Source: Candidatus Choladousia intestinavium (GTDB lineage Bacteria; Bacillota; Clostridia; Lachnospirales; Lachnospiraceae). Taken from it: 50,872 bases of DNA. Position numbers and translations under genes: made by a program. The DNA is taken from positions 1 through 50,872 of the forward strand of contig DVGK01000069.1 of assembly GCA_018712785.1 (NCBI GenBank), read 5' to 3'. Below the pieces are notes generated by a model. The model saw only the letters and a program-made list of their open reading frames with translations. It was not told the DNA's origin and did no database searches. Shown one piece after another: positions 49,803 through 50,872 of the stretch; position 1 is the stretch's first letter, and each line of letters opens with the position of its first letter.

Positions 49803-50678
49803 TCAGTTTTCTTCTTCTTTTACAAACAGATCCGGGATCATGGATCTGGTCTCCAGGTTCAGAGAAAACCGGCCGTAATCCAGTACCAGCAGTCCTGTAT
49901 AGATCATATCTACGATAGCCAGCTGGGAACATCTGGAAAAAATCGCGTTCTGATAAAGAAAGGGCTCGTTTCCGGAACACAGAAGGATATCCGCATAGCG
50001 GTTTATCAGCACATTCTCATAATTCGTAATCACAATCGTGGCCGCTCCCGCTTCTTTGGCGATCCGTACGGCATTTACTGTGCTTTCTGATACGCCAGTG
50101 TAGGAGATTCCCACTGCCACGTCTCCCTCCTCCAGATTGCAGGCAAACACAGACTGTCTGTAAACATCCTGGTAAAAAACAGCGTCAATCCCCATATAAA
50201 TCAGTTTTGTGGCCATATCCTCCGCCACCGCGCAGGAATTCTCCGCGGCGGCCAGCAGCACCCTCTTGGCTCCTGCCAGAGCCTGCACCGCCCGCATCAG
50301 TTCGTACACTGAAAGGTTTTTCAGGGTATTCTCCAGCTGACGGATGTTTGTGGAAATCACCTTCAGGGGTACATCCACCAGCTTATCCTCCGGCGTCACG
50401 TCATAAGAAATTTTCTCTCCTCCTCCGGGATTCTTTCCTCCCTGAAGAGCTTCCTCCGCAATCAGAGCGGTCTTTAATTCCCGGAACCCTCCAAGCCCCA
50501 TAGCCTGGGCGAACCGGATCACCGTAGGCTGGCTTACCTTTGCCTCATTCGCCAGGAATTCAATGGTGAGCTCCCCCGGATTGTAGCCGCCCTTCAGCAG
50601 AATATCCGCTACCTTCTGCTCCGAGAACCGCAGTGCTCTGTACTTTTTCCTGATTTTAAAAGAAAAGGGAACTCCCAT
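49803..50678 (-). CDS. MurR/RpiR family transcriptional regulator
   Basis: A regulator of 291 residues with an N-terminal helix-turn-helix (residues 1-80; SEQKVADILLKGG, then LANEAKVSQPTVIRFAQAMGLGGFRELK quoted in part) and a C-terminal SIS sugar-phosphate-binding domain (RVLLAAAENSCAVAEDMATKL, VAVGISYTGVSESTVNA, ATIVITNY). It probably senses a phosphosugar. ATG 50678 has GGAGG 5 nt upstream and matches the family N-terminus; a GTG at 50768 lacks one. A TATAAT (50776-50781) lies about 100 bp upstream. Its target operon is not visible in the window. Confidence 0.92.
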   Translation of the reverse strand: MGVPFSFKIRKKYRALRFSEQKVADILLKGGYNPGELTIEFLANEAKVSQPTVIRFAQAMGLGGFRELKTALIAEEALQGGKNPGGGEKISYDVTPEDKLVDVPLKVISTNIRQLENTLKNLSVYELMRAVQALAGAKRVLLAAAENSCAVAEDMATKLIYMGIDAVFYQDVYRQSVFACNLEEGDVAVGISYTGVSESTVNAVRIAKEAGAATIVITNYENVLINRYADILLCSGNEPFLYQNAIFSRCSQLAIVDMIYTGLLVLDYGRFSLNLETRSMIPDLFVKEEEN

Positions 50679-50872
50679 GATTTCCTCCGCTTTTGCCTTC
50701 GGCAGAATAAAGCTGCCGGAGACTGCGGATGTTTTTCTATCCTGCAGCACTTGCTCAGGTTCACCCACTTCTATTATTATAGTTCCCTTATCTGTAATTT
50801 ATTTAGTTTTTGTCTCAAATTCAGGTAAAAAATTCCCTAATGCCCAAAACGTTTTCTCCGTATCTCCAGCTA

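Noticed and set aside
48592-49980. 462-codon minus-strand frame opposite fliB
   Set aside because: Shadow of the FliB coding frame; no family signal, whereas the plus strand shows the conserved Cys cluster and a good ribosome site.
1-50872. tRNA or rRNA genes
   Set aside because: No cloverleaf-like GGTTCGAATCC arms or rRNA-conserved segments were noticed on either strand; a tRNA scan would settle this.

Overview
The window reads as one chromosomal stretch of a Gram-positive anaerobe of the class Clostridia, most likely a gut Lachnospiraceae. The basis is family content (DUF6382/FHA plus DUF5702 pilus genes, DUF4179 and DUF4367 anti-sigma-like proteins, a CooC-like ATPase, a FliB-like methylase, a Csp-like subtilase), strong AGGAGG-type ribosome sites with frequent TTG/GTG starts, and consensus sigma-A promoters. 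This is inference from protein families; no rRNA or tRNA gene is present to place it. Most of the window is moderately GC-rich. Clear AT-rich islands lie at about 8.1-8.6, 18.4-18.7 and 33.6-35.2 kb.

Layout. 0-5.5 kb: a broken dnaK, then an operon on the minus strand with an AlkD-like glycosylase, D-Ala-D-Ala ligase, Xaa-Pro aminopeptidase and an esterase. 5.5-6.4 kb: a group II intron that has lost its reverse transcriptase, and a palindromic repeat. 6.4-13 kb: a metallo-beta-lactamase-like protein, a small secreted protein, a sigma/anti-sigma-like pair separated by an inverted murG, a HIT protein, a cytosolic histidine kinase and a rhomboid protease. 13-18.2 kb: the structural half of a Tad/Flp pilus locus without its motor genes. 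18.2-20.8 kb: a composite noncoding region, an FGGY sugar kinase, and a compact promoter-leader-terminator unit of unknown function. 20.8-27.5 kb: an acetyltransferase, a secreted 5'-nucleotidase C-domain protein, and a two-component system with an FtsX-type ABC transporter. 27.5-33.5 kb: CooC, MarR/YczE, ECF sigma/DUF4179, ferredoxin and Crp/Fnr units. 33.6-35.1 kb: an AT-rich toxin-antitoxin locus with a Panacea-domain antitoxin. 35.2-43.1 kb: a subtilase, a MATE exporter, an SOS-regulated YolD/Y-family polymerase pair, a CocE-type hydrolase and a secreted protein with a GGADGPT motif. 43.2-48.1 kb: a 2-aminoethylphosphonate operon (PhnW, a saccharopine-dehydrogenase-like protein, PhnX) whose transporter genes are fused by a large internal deletion. 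48.6-50.8 kb: FliB and an RpiR-type regulator.

The best candidates for something undescribed are four. The first is the 20.40-20.66 kb leader RNA: perfect sigma-A promoter, three-codon reading frame inside a long-range helix, and intrinsic terminator. The second is the translationally coupled saccharopine-dehydrogenase-like enzyme between PhnW and PhnX. The third is the MqsR-like/Panacea toxin-antitoxin pair with a 16-bp palindromic operator. The fourth is a dimeric palindromic repeat seen at two or three places. None could be tested by database search here.
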